Assembly (NCBI RefSeq): GCF_037381185.1
Contig: NZ_JARRQY010000012.1
Span: 1 to 64,000 of the forward strand
Length of the DNA: 64,000 bases
Source of the DNA: Acidihalobacter_A sp037381185
GTDB taxonomy: Bacteria > Pseudomonadota > Gammaproteobacteria > DSM-5130 > Acidihalobacteraceae
Direction of reading: 5' to 3'
Shown here piece after piece: positions 1-8,919 of this stretch. Position numbers and translations under genes: made by a program. The first letter of the stretch is position 1. The number at the start of each line of letters is the position of its first letter. The notes under the pieces are model-generated. The model was not told the DNA's origin. It worked only from the letters and a program-made list of their open reading frames with translations, and did not search any database.

Positions 1-506
1 GGCCGTGGGATGCCACCGGGCGCTGCCGGGGCCGATCGCGCGGGCGAGTGCGTGCCTGCGCGAGGGCCATAAATACCATAAGGGAAATATTGTTTATAGG
101 GCGAGAGGAAACGATCTGCGGCTGGCGGGGAACATCGGGCGCCGGGGGGAGGTGGCAGAAGCGCCTTATGAAACTGAATTATATGAATTTATCGTTTTGA
201 TGAAGCGTGCGCGGGAATGCTTGCGAAATCGCAGGCGCGCGATCTGCAACCCTGCCTGCACGGCCGGTCCCTCGCCCAGCAGGCATCACGAACACGCACA
301 TGAGGTGTTGCCTTTCGGGTCATTCGGTGCTTGCATGACGGCAAAAGGCAAGATCTGTCTCCGTTGTGAGTACCCGGGGCGCCCGACTTGATATGCGCAG
401 ACCAAGTCGACCGAATTCTGTAAAAGCGTGCCGCTCTTGGTTCCCTCTGCTACGTTCCGGTGCTAGCTACCGCAAGTCTTGGCCCGAACAACGAGGCTAA
501 ATACAC
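1..506. other. no supportable gene
   Basis: This stretch before the HNH pseudogene has no reading frame with a recognisable domain. The one plus-strand frame of about 128 codons (5-391) is rich in Arg, Cys and Pro, has no clear ribosome binding site and resembles no family I know, so I leave it uncalled. Patches near 70-110 and 170-200 are AT-rich against the GC-rich rest, which suits a decayed or transferred edge. Confidence 0.5.
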
Positions 507-923
507 ATGGCTTCCACTCAAGCAATTGAGACGCTCGTAACTGAATTAGGTTTTCGCAAGGAGACCGCAATTGCCTATGTCCGTGCGCGAGGCCGATGTG
601 AGTATTGAGAACGAGACTTGACTATGTCTCGGGCCGGATACGCAATCGCAGAGATCGACCATCTATTGCCTCAGTCGTTATTTCACGAACACGTTATCGA
701 TGAAAGAAACTTTGCGCTCTCCTGCCGGATTTGTAACGGCGCCAAAGGCAACGTAAGCCTTCTTCGTGAAAACGAGAACGCCAAGGATATGCTCACTAAC
801 CAACGAGCCAAACTCATCGAAAGAGCCCGTGAGCATATCGCTGATTACATGAAAGACTACGACAAAAACTGGAGGCGGGCGACGGAGATCCTAGAGGGCG
901 TATGGTGGAAAACCAAACCATAA
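507..923 (+). pseudogene. HNH endonuclease interrupted by one in-frame TGA
   Basis: Read through, the frame from ATG 507 to 923 gives a protein of about 138 residues with the layout of small HNH nucleases. It has GRCEY followed by a stop, then EIDHLLPQ with the D-H of the active site, then N and CRICN..KGN. The only interruption is TGA at 606-608, exactly where the second Cys of the first CxxC zinc knuckle (CEYC) should be. TGT or TGC to TGA is a single-base change. Everything downstream stays open for 105 codons, and the second CxxC (CRIC) is intact. A weak GAGG lies about ten bases before the ATG. A TTG at 618 could restart translation, but that product would lack the first zinc cysteines. 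The function as a nuclease is known for the family. I read the locus as a recent nonsense pseudogene, and a recoded UGA is a remote alternative. Confidence 0.75.
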
Positions 924-1080
924 CCAATCACAGTCTCGTAAAAAATGCACTTTCAGGAAAAGTTTTCGATTTTCACCTACGCTTGAAGGTTTCGGTCAGC
1001 ACCTTCGATTGCATCACTATATGTGTTAATCGAATTGTTAGTATGTCCAAAAAAAGCAGCCCGATTACACCAACCAGAAA

Positions 1081-2002
1081 TCAAACCCAGTTAAGCCCGC
1101 TGAGCTTTATCTCCGTATTCTCAGCCCTAACGCTTTCCACCAGCCAATCAGCAAAACCGCGCGCTCCATCGGTGAGATTGGCGAAGCTTCGGCTAACCAA
1201 CCAGTACGAACCTCCAGGTATGAAAATATCGAAAGGCCGGATCAGTTCACCACGCGCCAGGGCATTCAAGGCAAACAATTCGTCTATCAACGCAGCACCT
1301 TGGCCACTGATTGCGGCTTGGAGCATCACCGCGCTGTCATTGAACATGGCGCCGCGCTCCGAGATGGGAGGCGCTGCACCGGCAGCGTCAAACCAGAATC
1401 GCCAATCGTCGCGGCTATCCTCGTGAAGCCGAGGCAGGGACAAAAGGTCCGAGGGCGCATTGAGGTCGACGGATTCCGTCAGCGCCGGTGAAAGATAGGC
1501 GGAAAGCCGAACATCGCAGATTTTTGCGCGCCTCGGTCCTGGGCCAGTTGGAAGGCTCTTTTGCGTATCGGATGGCGAGCGTCGTGCCGTCGTTGCCGAA
1601 ATCGACCAGTCGCATATCCGCGTTCAGAACCACATCGGCATTGGGTGTGATCGCATAAAACGCCGACAGATGCGGCGCGAGCCAACAGGTAGCGAAGGAT
1701 GGATCGGCGCTGACCGAGATGGTTTCCACTTTGGGTGTGCGAATCTCGCCTAGTGCGTCGTCGATTCCATCGAACGCCTGCGTAAGTGCGGCGAGCAATC
1801 GCTGCCCTGCACATGTCAGGCGAACGCCACGATGAATGCGCTCGAAAAGCCTGACGCCCAGTTGCGCCTCAAGATCCTTGATCTGGCGGCTGACGGCCGC
1901 TTGTGAAACGCTGAGTTCTGCCGCCGCCCCGGAAATGCTTTCAGCTCGTCCTGCTGCCTCGAAGGGCCGCAACACCATCAGGGGAAGACGCCCACGCCGC
2001 AT
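1081..2002 (-). pseudogene. LysR-family regulator (GcvA-like) broken by a 1-base frameshift
   Basis: The N-terminal part (start 2002) has the LysR winged helix-turn-helix: AVSRQIKDLEAQLGVRLFER, with the GcvA-like opening that includes LRPFEAAGR. The effector domain follows in the same frame to about residue 160 (RYAKEPSNWPRTEARK). It then resumes one frame over as ICDVRLSAYLSPALTESVD and runs to 1081. The join lies in a run of five T at 1521-1525 on the plus strand; removing one base restores a protein of about 306 residues, the normal LysR length. It is therefore either a homopolymer slip that inactivated the gene or a sequencing error. The intact protein would bind DNA as a tetramer and respond to a small ligand. 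The target is unknown, but the gene faces a small ORF at 2094 across a 91-base gap that includes the imperfect GAA-N5-TTC repeat expected of LysR sites. Confidence 0.8.
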
Positions 2003-2093
2003 ATCACATAATCTGAAGTTAATTCATGCGGATCGTAATGTCGTTTGAGCAACATACGCAAGTCGCCCACATTGTCGAGCAGGAGGATCGACC

Positions 2094-2204
2094 ATGTGGA
2101 AACAGATCATGGAAGCACTTGTCGACACGATTTACCTGCTAACGCTTCAGAGGCCACACCCGGATGAAAGAACGTGCCGCGACGAGGAAAGGGAAAGGCG
2201 CTGA
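2094..2204 (+). CDS. unrecognised 36-residue ORF with strong ribosome binding site
   Basis: ATG at 2094 is preceded by a perfect AGGAGG at 2081-2086, eight bases upstream, and lies divergently from the broken LysR gene. The product starts hydrophobic (MWKQIMEALVDTIYLLTL) and ends in a charged Arg/Glu-rich tail. I recognise no family. The start resembles the beginning of a membrane protein such as an ABC permease, so this could be a truncated 5' end of a lost LysR-controlled gene rather than a true small protein. No comparable ORF follows before 2312. Confidence 0.3.
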   Translation: MWKQIMEALVDTIYLLTLQRPHPDERTCRDEERERR

Positions 2205-2311
2205 GCGGCGCCAACGATGATGGCTTGGATAGTACGACAGGAAACTGCGTTCATCGAGCCCGACGACTCAGGACACACTGACTGAATAAGTGCGCGGCAG
2301 CGCGCAGCCCA

Positions 2312-2368
2312 TTAACCGTAATGCATTCGGTTCCACGCCATCACCACTATCTCATGCCACAACGGACT
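2312..2368 (-). pseudogene. C-terminal remnant of a DUF218 (ElyC/YdcF-like) gene
   Basis: The last 18 or so codons of the minus frame ending at 2312 read SPLWHEIVVMAWNRMHYG. The intact DUF218 protein at 4034-4792 ends SLLWHEMLGMLWYRLHYG. Identity is about 12 of 18, and both stop directly after the Gly. Upstream of this tail the similarity fades and the frame runs into the antisense of metY. It looks like the tail of a second, diverged DUF218 gene whose body was lost. The fragment is too short to act. Confidence 0.45.
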
Positions 2369-2550
2369 GGCCGCGGGACGCCGCCTTGCTGGCCTTGCTG
2401 GAAACCCGTGGCAAGGCGCGGCTGGCGGACTTGGCTCGCGAGCTGGTGCTACACGTTCGGCCCATGGTCTCGCAAAGCGCGGGCGGGTGCATCCGCTCGG
2501 CAGGGTCGGCCCCGGCCAGCGCGCGGCGCCGGCCGGGGAGGACGAAGCGC

Positions 2551-3819
2551 TCAGGCCTGATCCAGTGCCTGACCGATATCCGCGAGGATGTCGTCGATGT
2601 GCTCGATGCCGATGCTCAGGCGCACCATGTCCGGACTGACGCCTGCGGTCGCCAGCTCGGCGTCGTTGAGCTGGCGGTGCGTGGTGGTGGCCGGATGGCA
2701 AGCCAGCGACTTGGCGTCGCCGATGTTGACCAGGCGCTTGATCAGACCGAGCGCATCGATGAAGCGCGCCCCGGCCTCGCGCCCGCCGCGGATGCCGAAG
2801 CTCAGCACGGACGAGGCCTTGCCGCCCATGTAGCGCAGCGCCAGCTCGTGGAAGCGGTCGCCCGGCAGGCCCGCGTAGTTCACCCACGAAACCTTGTCGT
2901 GCGCATCCAGGAATTCGGCCACGGCCTGCGCATTGTCGCAGTGGCGCTCCATGCGCAGGCTCAGAGTCTCGATGCCCTGCATGATGAGGAAGGCGTTCAT
3001 CGGCGACAGCGCGCCGCCCATACTGCGCAGAGGCACGGTGCGCGCCCGGGCGATGAAGGCCGCTGCCCCGAAGTCCTTGGCGTAGACCACCCCGTGATAG
3101 GCCGGATCGGGCTCGTTGAACTGCGGGAAGCGCGGATTGCCCTGCCACTCGAACTCGCCCGAGTCGACGATGCCGCCGGCCACAGTAGTGCCATGCCCGC
3201 CCATGTACTTGGTCAGCGAATGCACCACGATATCCGCACCGTGCTCGATCGGCCGCCACAGCGCCGGCGTCGCCACCGTATTGTCGACCACCAGCGGCAC
3301 GCCGGCGGCATGCGCCACATCGGCCAGCGCGGCGATGTCGACCAGGTTTCCGGCCGGATTGCCGATGCTCTCGCAGAACAGCGCGCGGGTGTTGTCGTCG
3401 ATCAGCGCCGCCAGCGCCTGCGGGTCGGTGCCGTCGGCGAAGCGCGTCTCGATACCCAAAGCCGGCAACGAGTGGGCGAACAGATTGTAGGTGCCGCCGT
3501 AGAGCTGGCTGACACTGACGATGTTCTGCCCGGCCCGCGCCAGCGTGGTCACCGTAGCGTGGATCGCCGCCATGCCCGAAGCCAGTGCGAGGCCTCCGAT
3601 ACCGCCCTCAAGCTGCGCCAGACGCTGTTCCAACACGTCGTTGGTCGGATTCATGATGCGGGTGTAGATGTTTCCCGGCACCTTCAGGTCGAACAGGTCC
3701 GCACCGTGCTGAGTGTCGTCGAAGTAGTAGCTGGTGGTCTGGTAGATCGGCACGGCGACTGCATGGGTCTGCGGATCGCCGGCAAAACCGCCGTGAACGG
3801 CCGTGGTTTCGAACTTCAT
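2551..3819 (-). CDS. metY: O-acetylhomoserine sulfhydrylase (O-acetylhomoserine aminocarboxypropyltransferase)
   Basis: This is a PLP-dependent enzyme of the Cys/Met metabolism family, 422 residues. It makes homocysteine from O-acetylhomoserine and sulfide (direct sulfhydrylation in methionine synthesis). Visible landmarks are FETTAVHGG at the N-terminus, the phosphate-binding LASGMAAIHA, the substrate-side tyrosines in IYTRIMNPT, the DNTVATP segment, and the PLP lysine in VHSLTKYMGGHG. Length and order match MetY rather than MetB/MetC (about 380-400 residues). Start ATG 3819 has a good GGAGAT site. A gap of about 214 bases separates it from the upstream DUF218 gene, so it probably has its own promoter. 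I looked for a SAM riboswitch there and saw none I could defend. Confidence 0.93.
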   Translation of the reverse strand: MKFETTAVHGGFAGDPQTHAVAVPIYQTTSYYFDDTQHGADLFDLKVPGNIYTRIMNPTNDVLEQRLAQLEGGIGGLALASGMAAIHATVTTLARAGQNIVSVSQLYGGTYNLFAHSLPALGIETRFADGTDPQALAALIDDNTRALFCESIGNPAGNLVDIAALADVAHAAGVPLVVDNTVATPALWRPIEHGADIVVHSLTKYMGGHGTTVAGGIVDSGEFEWQGNPRFPQFNEPDPAYHGVVYAKDFGAAAFIARARTVPLRSMGGALSPMNAFLIMQGIETLSLRMERHCDNAQAVAEFLDAHDKVSWVNYAGLPGDRFHELALRYMGGKASSVLSFGIRGGREAGARFIDALGLIKRLVNIGDAKSLACHPATTTHRQLNDAELATAGVSPDMVRLSIGIEHIDDILADIGQALDQA

Positions 3820-4033
3820 GGGGATCTCCTGCTTCGGGGAAATCCGCGCCGGTCTCTAGGCCGACGTCGGAGGCTAATCGATTCTGGTTTCTGGAAGAGT
3901 GGGCCGCAAGTCGGCAGTGTTTGCGATCAGGGCGACTGAGGCAACGGGCTCCTGGGGGAGAGTACTTGGGCCCCGAAGGCCGACGAAGACGCGAACCGAA
4001 GCCTGACCGGGAATCGACCATCGCACCCTACCC

Positions 4034-4792
4034 CTAACCGTAGTGCAGGCGATACCACAACATGCCCAACATCTCGTGCCACAGCAAACTTGCACCATGT
4101 GCCGCACGGGCATTCGGTAGCCAAGCGCTCCAGCCATAAGTGCCCGGGGTCGGCAGCATGTAGCCAGCGGGTGCAGGCAAAGGCGTCAGTCCCGCCTTGC
4201 GAAACGACCACATTGCCCGCGGCAGGCTCCACGCCTGAGTCACCAGCAGTATGCGATCGATTCCCAACGGCTTGAGTATGCGCGCCGAATTGCGCGCGTT
4301 TTCCCAGGTATTGGCGCTGTCACCCTCCAGCCAGCGTACCTTGACCCGAAAATCTCGTTGCAGCGACCGCTGCATGAGCTGCGCCTCCGAGGCACGTTTG
4401 CCATCGTGGCTGAGCCCGCCGCTGACCAGAATCGGCAGCCCGGTTCGCCGCGCCAGCCAGGCGGCGTAGCGCAGACGCTGCGCGGCCAGCCGGTTGATGC
4501 CGTCGCGATGACCGTATTCCGGCGCCTGCGAGCGGCCGGCGCCGAGCACGACGATGGCCTGAGCCCCGGCCGGCGGCGTCGGCACGATCACGCGCGACCA
4601 GTATTCCGCCACGGGATAGACCAGCGCCGGCACGCTGGTGCAATACATCAGCACCAGGCCGAACAGCGCCAACACCCAGCCCGCACGGCGCCAGCGCAGC
4701 GCGAGCAACAGACCGAGAAGGGTCAGCAGCCAGGGCATGAGGGGCAGCGACACCAGTGCGCTGAGCAATACATGGAGCGGCGCGACCTGCAT
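4034..4792 (-). CDS. DUF218 (ElyC/YdcF-like) membrane-anchored envelope protein
   Basis: The 252-residue protein has two N-terminal hydrophobic helices (about residues 5-30 and 38-60). A DUF218 domain follows, with the nucleotide-fold start AIVVLGAGR, the central LVSGGLSHDG, the ANTWENARN motif and ILLVTQAWSLPRA. The family includes E. coli ElyC and SanA, tied to peptidoglycan or lipid-carrier homeostasis, with the main domain in the periplasm. It follows lipA by 17 bases on the same strand and so ends the wall/lipoate run. A remnant of a similar tail lies at 2312. Exact biochemical function is unknown even for studied members. Confidence 0.8.
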   Translation of the reverse strand: MQVAPLHVLLSALVSLPLMPWLLTLLGLLLALRWRRAGWVLALFGLVLMYCTSVPALVYPVAEYWSRVIVPTPPAGAQAIVVLGAGRSQAPEYGHRDGINRLAAQRLRYAAWLARRTGLPILVSGGLSHDGKRASEAQLMQRSLQRDFRVKVRWLEGDSANTWENARNSARILKPLGIDRILLVTQAWSLPRAMWSFRKAGLTPLPAPAGYMLPTPGTYGWSAWLPNARAAHGASLLWHEMLGMLWYRLHYG

Positions 4793-4809
4793 CCTGAGGA
4801 CTCCGGCCT

Positions 4810-5766
4810 TCAGACCACGCCGGCGGCCTGCTGGTCGGCGTGGTACGAGGAACGCACCAGCGGACCGCTGGCCACGTGCGTGAAGCCCATCGCCTCCCCA
4901 GCCTCCCGCAGGCGCTCGAATTCGTCCGGATGCACGAAGCGGCTCACCGGCAGGTGGTGGCGCGAGGGCTGCAGGTACTGGCCGAGAGTCAGCATGTCGA
5001 CATCGTGCGCACGCAGGTCGCGCATCACCTCTTCGACTTCATCGATCTCTTCGCCCAGCCCCAGCATCAGGCCCGACTTGGTCGGTACGTCCGGGTGCGC
5101 GGCCTTGAAACGCTGCAGCAGCGTCAGCGACCACTGGTAGTCGGCGCCGGGGCGGGACTGGCGGTACAGCCGGGGCACGGTTTCGAGGTTGTGGTTGAAC
5201 ACGTCGGGCGGCGCCTCGGCAAGGCGCTCCAGCGCCACTTCCAGACGGCCGCGGAAATCGGGCACCAGCACTTCGACCTTGAGCCCCGGCGTGAGCGCCC
5301 TGGCCTCGCGGATGCAGTCGGCGAAATGGCCCGCGCCGCCGTCGCGCAAGTCGTCGCGGTCGACCGAGGTGATCACCACGTAGCGCAGGCCCATGGCCTG
5401 CACGGTGCGCGCCAGGTGCATCGGCTCTTCGGGATCCAGCGCCTCGGGACGGCCGTGGGCGACGTCGCAGAACGGGCAGCGGCGGGTGCAGATATCGCCC
5501 ATGATCATGAAGGTGGCGGTACCGTGGTTGAAGCACTCGCCGAGGTTGGGGCAGGCGGCCTCTTCGCACACGGTGTGCAAGGCCTGCTCGCGCAGCACCT
5601 TTTTCAGGCGCTGCACGGCCGGCCCGGCCGGCGCACGCACGCGGATCCAGTCCGGTTTACGTTCGATGCGCTCGCTCGGCTCGATCTTGACCGGTATGCG
5701 GGCCATCTTCTCGGCGCCGCGCTGCTTGACGCCGCGCACCGCCCTGCCTGTGGTCGTTTCACTCAT
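4810..5766 (-). CDS. lipA: lipoyl synthase
   Basis: This radical-SAM enzyme inserts two sulfurs into protein-bound octanoyl groups. The auxiliary 4Fe-4S cluster motif C-x4-C-x5-C is seen in CEEAACPNLGEC, the radical SAM motif C-x3-C-x2-C in CTRRCPFC, and the RSSY signature near the C-terminus. I take ATG 5766 (MSETT), giving 318 residues. It overlaps the end of lipB by 8 bases, so the two are translationally coupled. An upstream in-frame ATG (5787) would lie inside lipB and is less likely. Substrate octanoyl proteins come from LipB next door. Confidence 0.96.
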   Translation of the reverse strand: MSETTTGRAVRGVKQRGAEKMARIPVKIEPSERIERKPDWIRVRAPAGPAVQRLKKVLREQALHTVCEEAACPNLGECFNHGTATFMIMGDICTRRCPFCDVAHGRPEALDPEEPMHLARTVQAMGLRYVVITSVDRDDLRDGGAGHFADCIREARALTPGLKVEVLVPDFRGRLEVALERLAEAPPDVFNHNLETVPRLYRQSRPGADYQWSLTLLQRFKAAHPDVPTKSGLMLGLGEEIDEVEEVMRDLRAHDVDMLTLGQYLQPSRHHLPVSRFVHPDEFERLREAGEAMGFTHVASGPLVRSSYHADQQAAGVV

Positions 5767-6448
5767 TGTTCGATTCCATTGTCGCAATGTTCGGAGACGG
5801 ATAACCCAGCCCCTCCGCCAACTTGCCTGCCAGTGCCTGCGCGGCCTCCTGCCAGCTCAGGCGAATGCCGAAATCGGCCAGTTGGGTGACTTCCATTCCG
5901 CGGTAGCCGCAGGGGTTGATGCGTTGGAAGGGTTCCAGGTCCATGTCCACGTTGAGCGCCAGCCCGTGGTAGCTGCAGCCGCGCCGCACACGCAGGCCGA
6001 GCGCGGCGATCTTGCGCCCCTCGACGTACACGCCGGGAGCATCGCGCCGGGGCTGCGCCTGCACGCCATAGTCCGCAAGCATGTCGACGACGCCCTGTTC
6101 GAGGGTTTCGACCAGGGCGCGCACACCCAGCCGGCGGCGGCGCAGATCCAGCAAAGTGTAGACCACCAGCTGGCCGGGACCATGGTAGGTCACCTGTCCG
6201 CCGCGGTCGATATGCACGACGGGGATGTCTCCGGGCGCCAGCACATGCTCGCTGCGTCCGGCCTGGCCGAGGGTGAACACCGGAGGATGCTCCAGCATCC
6301 AGAATTCGTCCGAGGTGTCCGGCGTGCGCGCGTCAGTGAAATCCTGCATCGCATGCCACACCGGCGCGTAAGGGCGCCGCCCCATGTAATGCACTTGCAG
6401 CGTATCGGCCGCCTGGCTGCGCTCCGGGTCCGGCATCGCGGCGTTCAC
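5759..6448 (-). CDS. lipB: lipoyl(octanoyl) transferase
   Basis: The product moves octanoate from acyl-ACP to the lipoyl domains of 2-oxoacid dehydrogenases and the glycine cleavage H protein. The 229-residue sequence has the family motif RGGQVTYHGPGQ and the catalytic Lys/Cys pair in GRKIAALG and INPCGYRG. Its start overlaps the ybeD stop by 4 bases and its stop overlaps the lipA start by 8. The order ybeD-lipB-lipA is the same as in E. coli. Confidence 0.96.
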   Translation of the reverse strand: MNAAMPDPERSQAADTLQVHYMGRRPYAPVWHAMQDFTDARTPDTSDEFWMLEHPPVFTLGQAGRSEHVLAPGDIPVVHIDRGGQVTYHGPGQLVVYTLLDLRRRRLGVRALVETLEQGVVDMLADYGVQAQPRRDAPGVYVEGRKIAALGLRVRRGCSYHGLALNVDMDLEPFQRINPCGYRGMEVTQLADFGIRLSWQEAAQALAGKLAEGLGYPSPNIATMESNNE

Positions 6449-6726
6449 AGCGCCATGGTCACCAGTTCGCTGGAGGTCAGCAGGCGGTAGATCTCGTCGA
6501 GCTGCTCGCGGCTGGTGGCCCGCACGACCACGGTGACGCTGTAGTAGCGGCCGCCGCTGCTGGTCTTGCAGCTCATGGCCGTATCGGGAGTCTCAGGCGC
6601 ATGGCAGCGCACCATCTCGAGCACCAGTTCTGGAAACTCGGACACGGCAGGGCCAAAGGCCTTGATGGGAAAGTCGCAGGGAAAATCCCACAACAGTTCT
6701 TCTTGCGTGATGTCGTCGTCGCTCAT
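6445..6726 (-). CDS. ybeD: DUF493 / YbeD-family protein
   Basis: This is a small 93-residue protein with the ferredoxin-like ACT-type fold of the DUF493 family (FPIKAFGP, then SSGGRYYSVTVVVRA). In E. coli ybeD sits between dacA and lipB, as here. The role is unproven and is thought to be regulatory for lipoate biosynthesis. I prefer ATG 6726 (MSDDDI), which has a GGGAGA site, over the longer frame beginning at 6777, because the extension would overlap the aminotransferase gene. Confidence 0.85.
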   Translation of the reverse strand: MSDDDITQEELLWDFPCDFPIKAFGPAVSEFPELVLEMVRCHAPETPDTAMSCKTSSGGRYYSVTVVVRATSREQLDEIYRLLTSSELVTMAL

Positions 6727-6737
6727 CTCATCTCCCT

Positions 6738-7613
6738 TCAGCAGCTCTCGCTGCCGCTGCGCAAACGCGCCTTGCACGCCTGATACCAGCCGTGCATGTG
6801 TTGCCAGACCGCTCCCGGCAAGCCGTCGCCCACCGCCTCTCCGTCGAGCCGCGTGACCGGCATGACCTCGCGTGTCGAGCTGCTCAGCCAGATTTCGTCC
6901 GCGCGGCGCAACACCGTTTCCGGAATGGACTCCTCAATGCACGCCAAGCCGTTGGCCCGGGCCAGTTCGATCACCAGATCCCGCGTCACCCCAGGCAGCA
7001 AATGCCGGCTCTTGGGCGGCGTTCTCAACACTCCGTCATGCACCACGAACAGGCTGCTCGCGGTGCCTTCCAATGCGAAACCGTGGCGCAGCAGCACGGC
7101 GTCGTCGGCGCCCTCCTCGCGTGCGGCCTGCCGCAGCATGACGGCGGCCAGCAGGGTGATGGCCTTGATGTCGCAGCGGTCCCAGCGTATGTCCTCCAGG
7201 GTCCGTACGCTCAGGCCGCGCACCAGTTGCTCGGCCGGCGGCCCGCTGAGCGGGCTGCTCATGGCGAACACCGTAGGCTTCAGGTCAGGCGGATAGACGT
7301 GGTCGCGGCGCACGTCGGCGCCGCGGGTAATCTGCAGGTAGACCGAGTGATCGTCCGGCCCCGCCCGGTCCGCCAACTCGGCGAAAAGCGCCTCCCAGCG
7401 GGGGCGATCGTAGGGATCGGCGATACCCACCGCGGCCAGACTCGCGCCGAGCCGGTCGAGATGCTGGCCGAGGCGGAATAGATGTCCGCCGTAGACCGGC
7501 ACGACCTCATAAACGCCGTCGCCGAACAGAAAGCCGCGGTCGAGCACAGACACCCGCGCCTCACCGGCCGGCAGGAAATGTCCGTCGAGGTAGACCTCGG
7601 CCAATTCAGTCAT
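6738..7613 (-). CDS. dat: D-amino acid aminotransferase (class IV PLP)
   Basis: A fold-type IV PLP aminotransferase of 291 residues. The N-terminal VLDRGFLFGDGVYEVVPVYGG is the D-alanine transaminase pattern, the PLP lysine lies in CDIKAITLLAAVML, and the C-terminal phosphate-binding region is SSSTREVMPV. It would supply D-glutamate or D-alanine for peptidoglycan, or use branched-chain substrates; substrate cannot be fixed from sequence. It lies between dacA (3-base gap) and ybeD (11-base gap), a position consistent with wall metabolism and seen in several gammaproteobacteria. Confidence 0.85.
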   Translation of the reverse strand: MTELAEVYLDGHFLPAGEARVSVLDRGFLFGDGVYEVVPVYGGHLFRLGQHLDRLGASLAAVGIADPYDRPRWEALFAELADRAGPDDHSVYLQITRGADVRRDHVYPPDLKPTVFAMSSPLSGPPAEQLVRGLSVRTLEDIRWDRCDIKAITLLAAVMLRQAAREEGADDAVLLRHGFALEGTASSLFVVHDGVLRTPPKSRHLLPGVTRDLVIELARANGLACIEESIPETVLRRADEIWLSSSTREVMPVTRLDGEAVGDGLPGAVWQHMHGWYQACKARLRSGSESC

Positions 7614-7616
7614 CCG

Positions 7617-8822
7617 CTACTTCTTGAACCATTGCAGGACGGTGTCGCGCACGCGTTGCCACAGGTTGCCGCGCGGATCGGCCTCCAGCGCGACCAGCGG
7701 CGCCTTGGCCACGATGCGGTCGCCCAGCTTGACCACCACTTGGCCGATGGACTGCCCCTTGGCGACCGGCGCGCTCAGCTTGCCGGGCAGGTTCATTTCC
7801 GCCTTCAACCGCGAATACTGGCCGCTGGGTACGGTCACGTACAGCGTGTTGGCAAGGCCGAGCTGGATCTTCTGCTTCGCGCCCTGCCAGATGCGCGCCC
7901 CGGTCAGCGACTTGCCGGCGTCGTAGAGCTTGTGGGTCGAGTAGAAGCGGAAGCCGTAGTTGAGCAGCGCGCCGTCCAGGCGGGCCAGATTAAGGTAGTT
8001 GGCTTCGCTAGAGGCCTTGGGCTTGTTGGCGCCCATCACCACCGCGATCATGCGCGTGTCGCCGCGCTTGGCCGAAGACGCCAGGCAATAGCCGGCCGCC
8101 TTGGTGTAGCCGGTCTTGAGGCCATCGGCGGTCGAGTCGCGCCACAGCAGCTTGTTGTAGTTGTACTGCTTGATGTTGTTCCAGGTGAATTCTTTCTGAC
8201 TGAAGTAGTGGTAGTACTCGGGAAACTGCCGGATGATTGCGCGCGACAGCTTGGCCAGGTCGAGCGGCGAGGTATACAGGCCCGGGTTGGGCAGGCCGGT
8301 CGGGTCGGTGTAGTGCGTGTTGGCCAGGCCGAGATGCTTGGCGTAGCTGTTCATCAGGGCGACGAAGGCGTCGGAGGTGCCGGCGATGCCCTGGGCGAGC
8401 GTCATCGCCGCATCGTTGCCGGAGGGAATCAGCAGACCCTGCAGCAAGTCGTTGACCGTGACCTCGGAGCCAAGCTTGAGGAACATGCGCGAGCCGCCCT
8501 GGCGCCAGGCCTTTTCGCTGACCCGGAACTTGGTGTCCAGGGTGATCCGGCCGGACTTCAGCTCCTGGAACACCACGTAGGCGGTCATCAGCTTGGTGGT
8601 GCTGGCCGGTGCCATGTGCTCGTTGGGGTTCTTCTCCACCAGGAGCTGGCCGCTCTGATAGTCCATCAGCACGTAGGCCCTGGCGCCGAGCGGCGGCATC
8701 TGCGGAATCGGCACCGGCAGCGCAGCGGGCCCCTGGGCCGCATTGGCCGGCGTTAGCGGCATGAACAGAACGGACAGGCAGGAGAACAGAACCAGGAACA
8801 AGCGGCGCACGGACTTCCTCAT
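7617..8822 (-). CDS. dacA: D-alanyl-D-alanine carboxypeptidase (PBP5/6 type)
   Basis: A 401-residue low-molecular-weight penicillin-binding protein that trims the terminal D-Ala from stem peptides in the periplasm. A signal peptide covers about residues 1-29. All three active-site motifs are present: STTK at 74-77 (Ser nucleophile), SGN at 134-136, and KTG at 236-238. A C-terminal PBP5-like beta domain and an amphipathic tail (LWQRVRDTVLQWFKK) that can bind the inner membrane complete the protein. It follows rlpA by 97 bases. Compare the paralog at 9755-10957, which lost these motifs. Confidence 0.95.
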   Translation of the reverse strand: MRKSVRRLFLVLFSCLSVLFMPLTPANAAQGPAALPVPIPQMPPLGARAYVLMDYQSGQLLVEKNPNEHMAPASTTKLMTAYVVFQELKSGRITLDTKFRVSEKAWRQGGSRMFLKLGSEVTVNDLLQGLLIPSGNDAAMTLAQGIAGTSDAFVALMNSYAKHLGLANTHYTDPTGLPNPGLYTSPLDLAKLSRAIIRQFPEYYHYFSQKEFTWNNIKQYNYNKLLWRDSTADGLKTGYTKAAGYCLASSAKRGDTRMIAVVMGANKPKASSEANYLNLARLDGALLNYGFRFYSTHKLYDAGKSLTGARIWQGAKQKIQLGLANTLYVTVPSGQYSRLKAEMNLPGKLSAPVAKGQSIGQVVVKLGDRIVAKAPLVALEADPRGNLWQRVRDTVLQWFKK

Positions 8823-8919
8823 AGGATAACGACCTTGGGCTGACGGACTTGATGAAGGCAGATTCGACTGAGGGGTGGATTCTACAGCCTGCCTCCTGGG
8901 GTTTCGAGTTACATCTGCG

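Noticed and set aside
5..391. 128-codon plus-strand ORF at the window start
   Set aside because: No domain, no ribosome binding site, and a composition full of Arg/Cys/Pro typical of chance frames in GC-rich DNA.
3820..4033. Possible SAM-type riboswitch before metY
   Set aside because: I looked for the SAM-I, SAM-II and SAH conserved blocks on the minus strand and could not find a consistent set.
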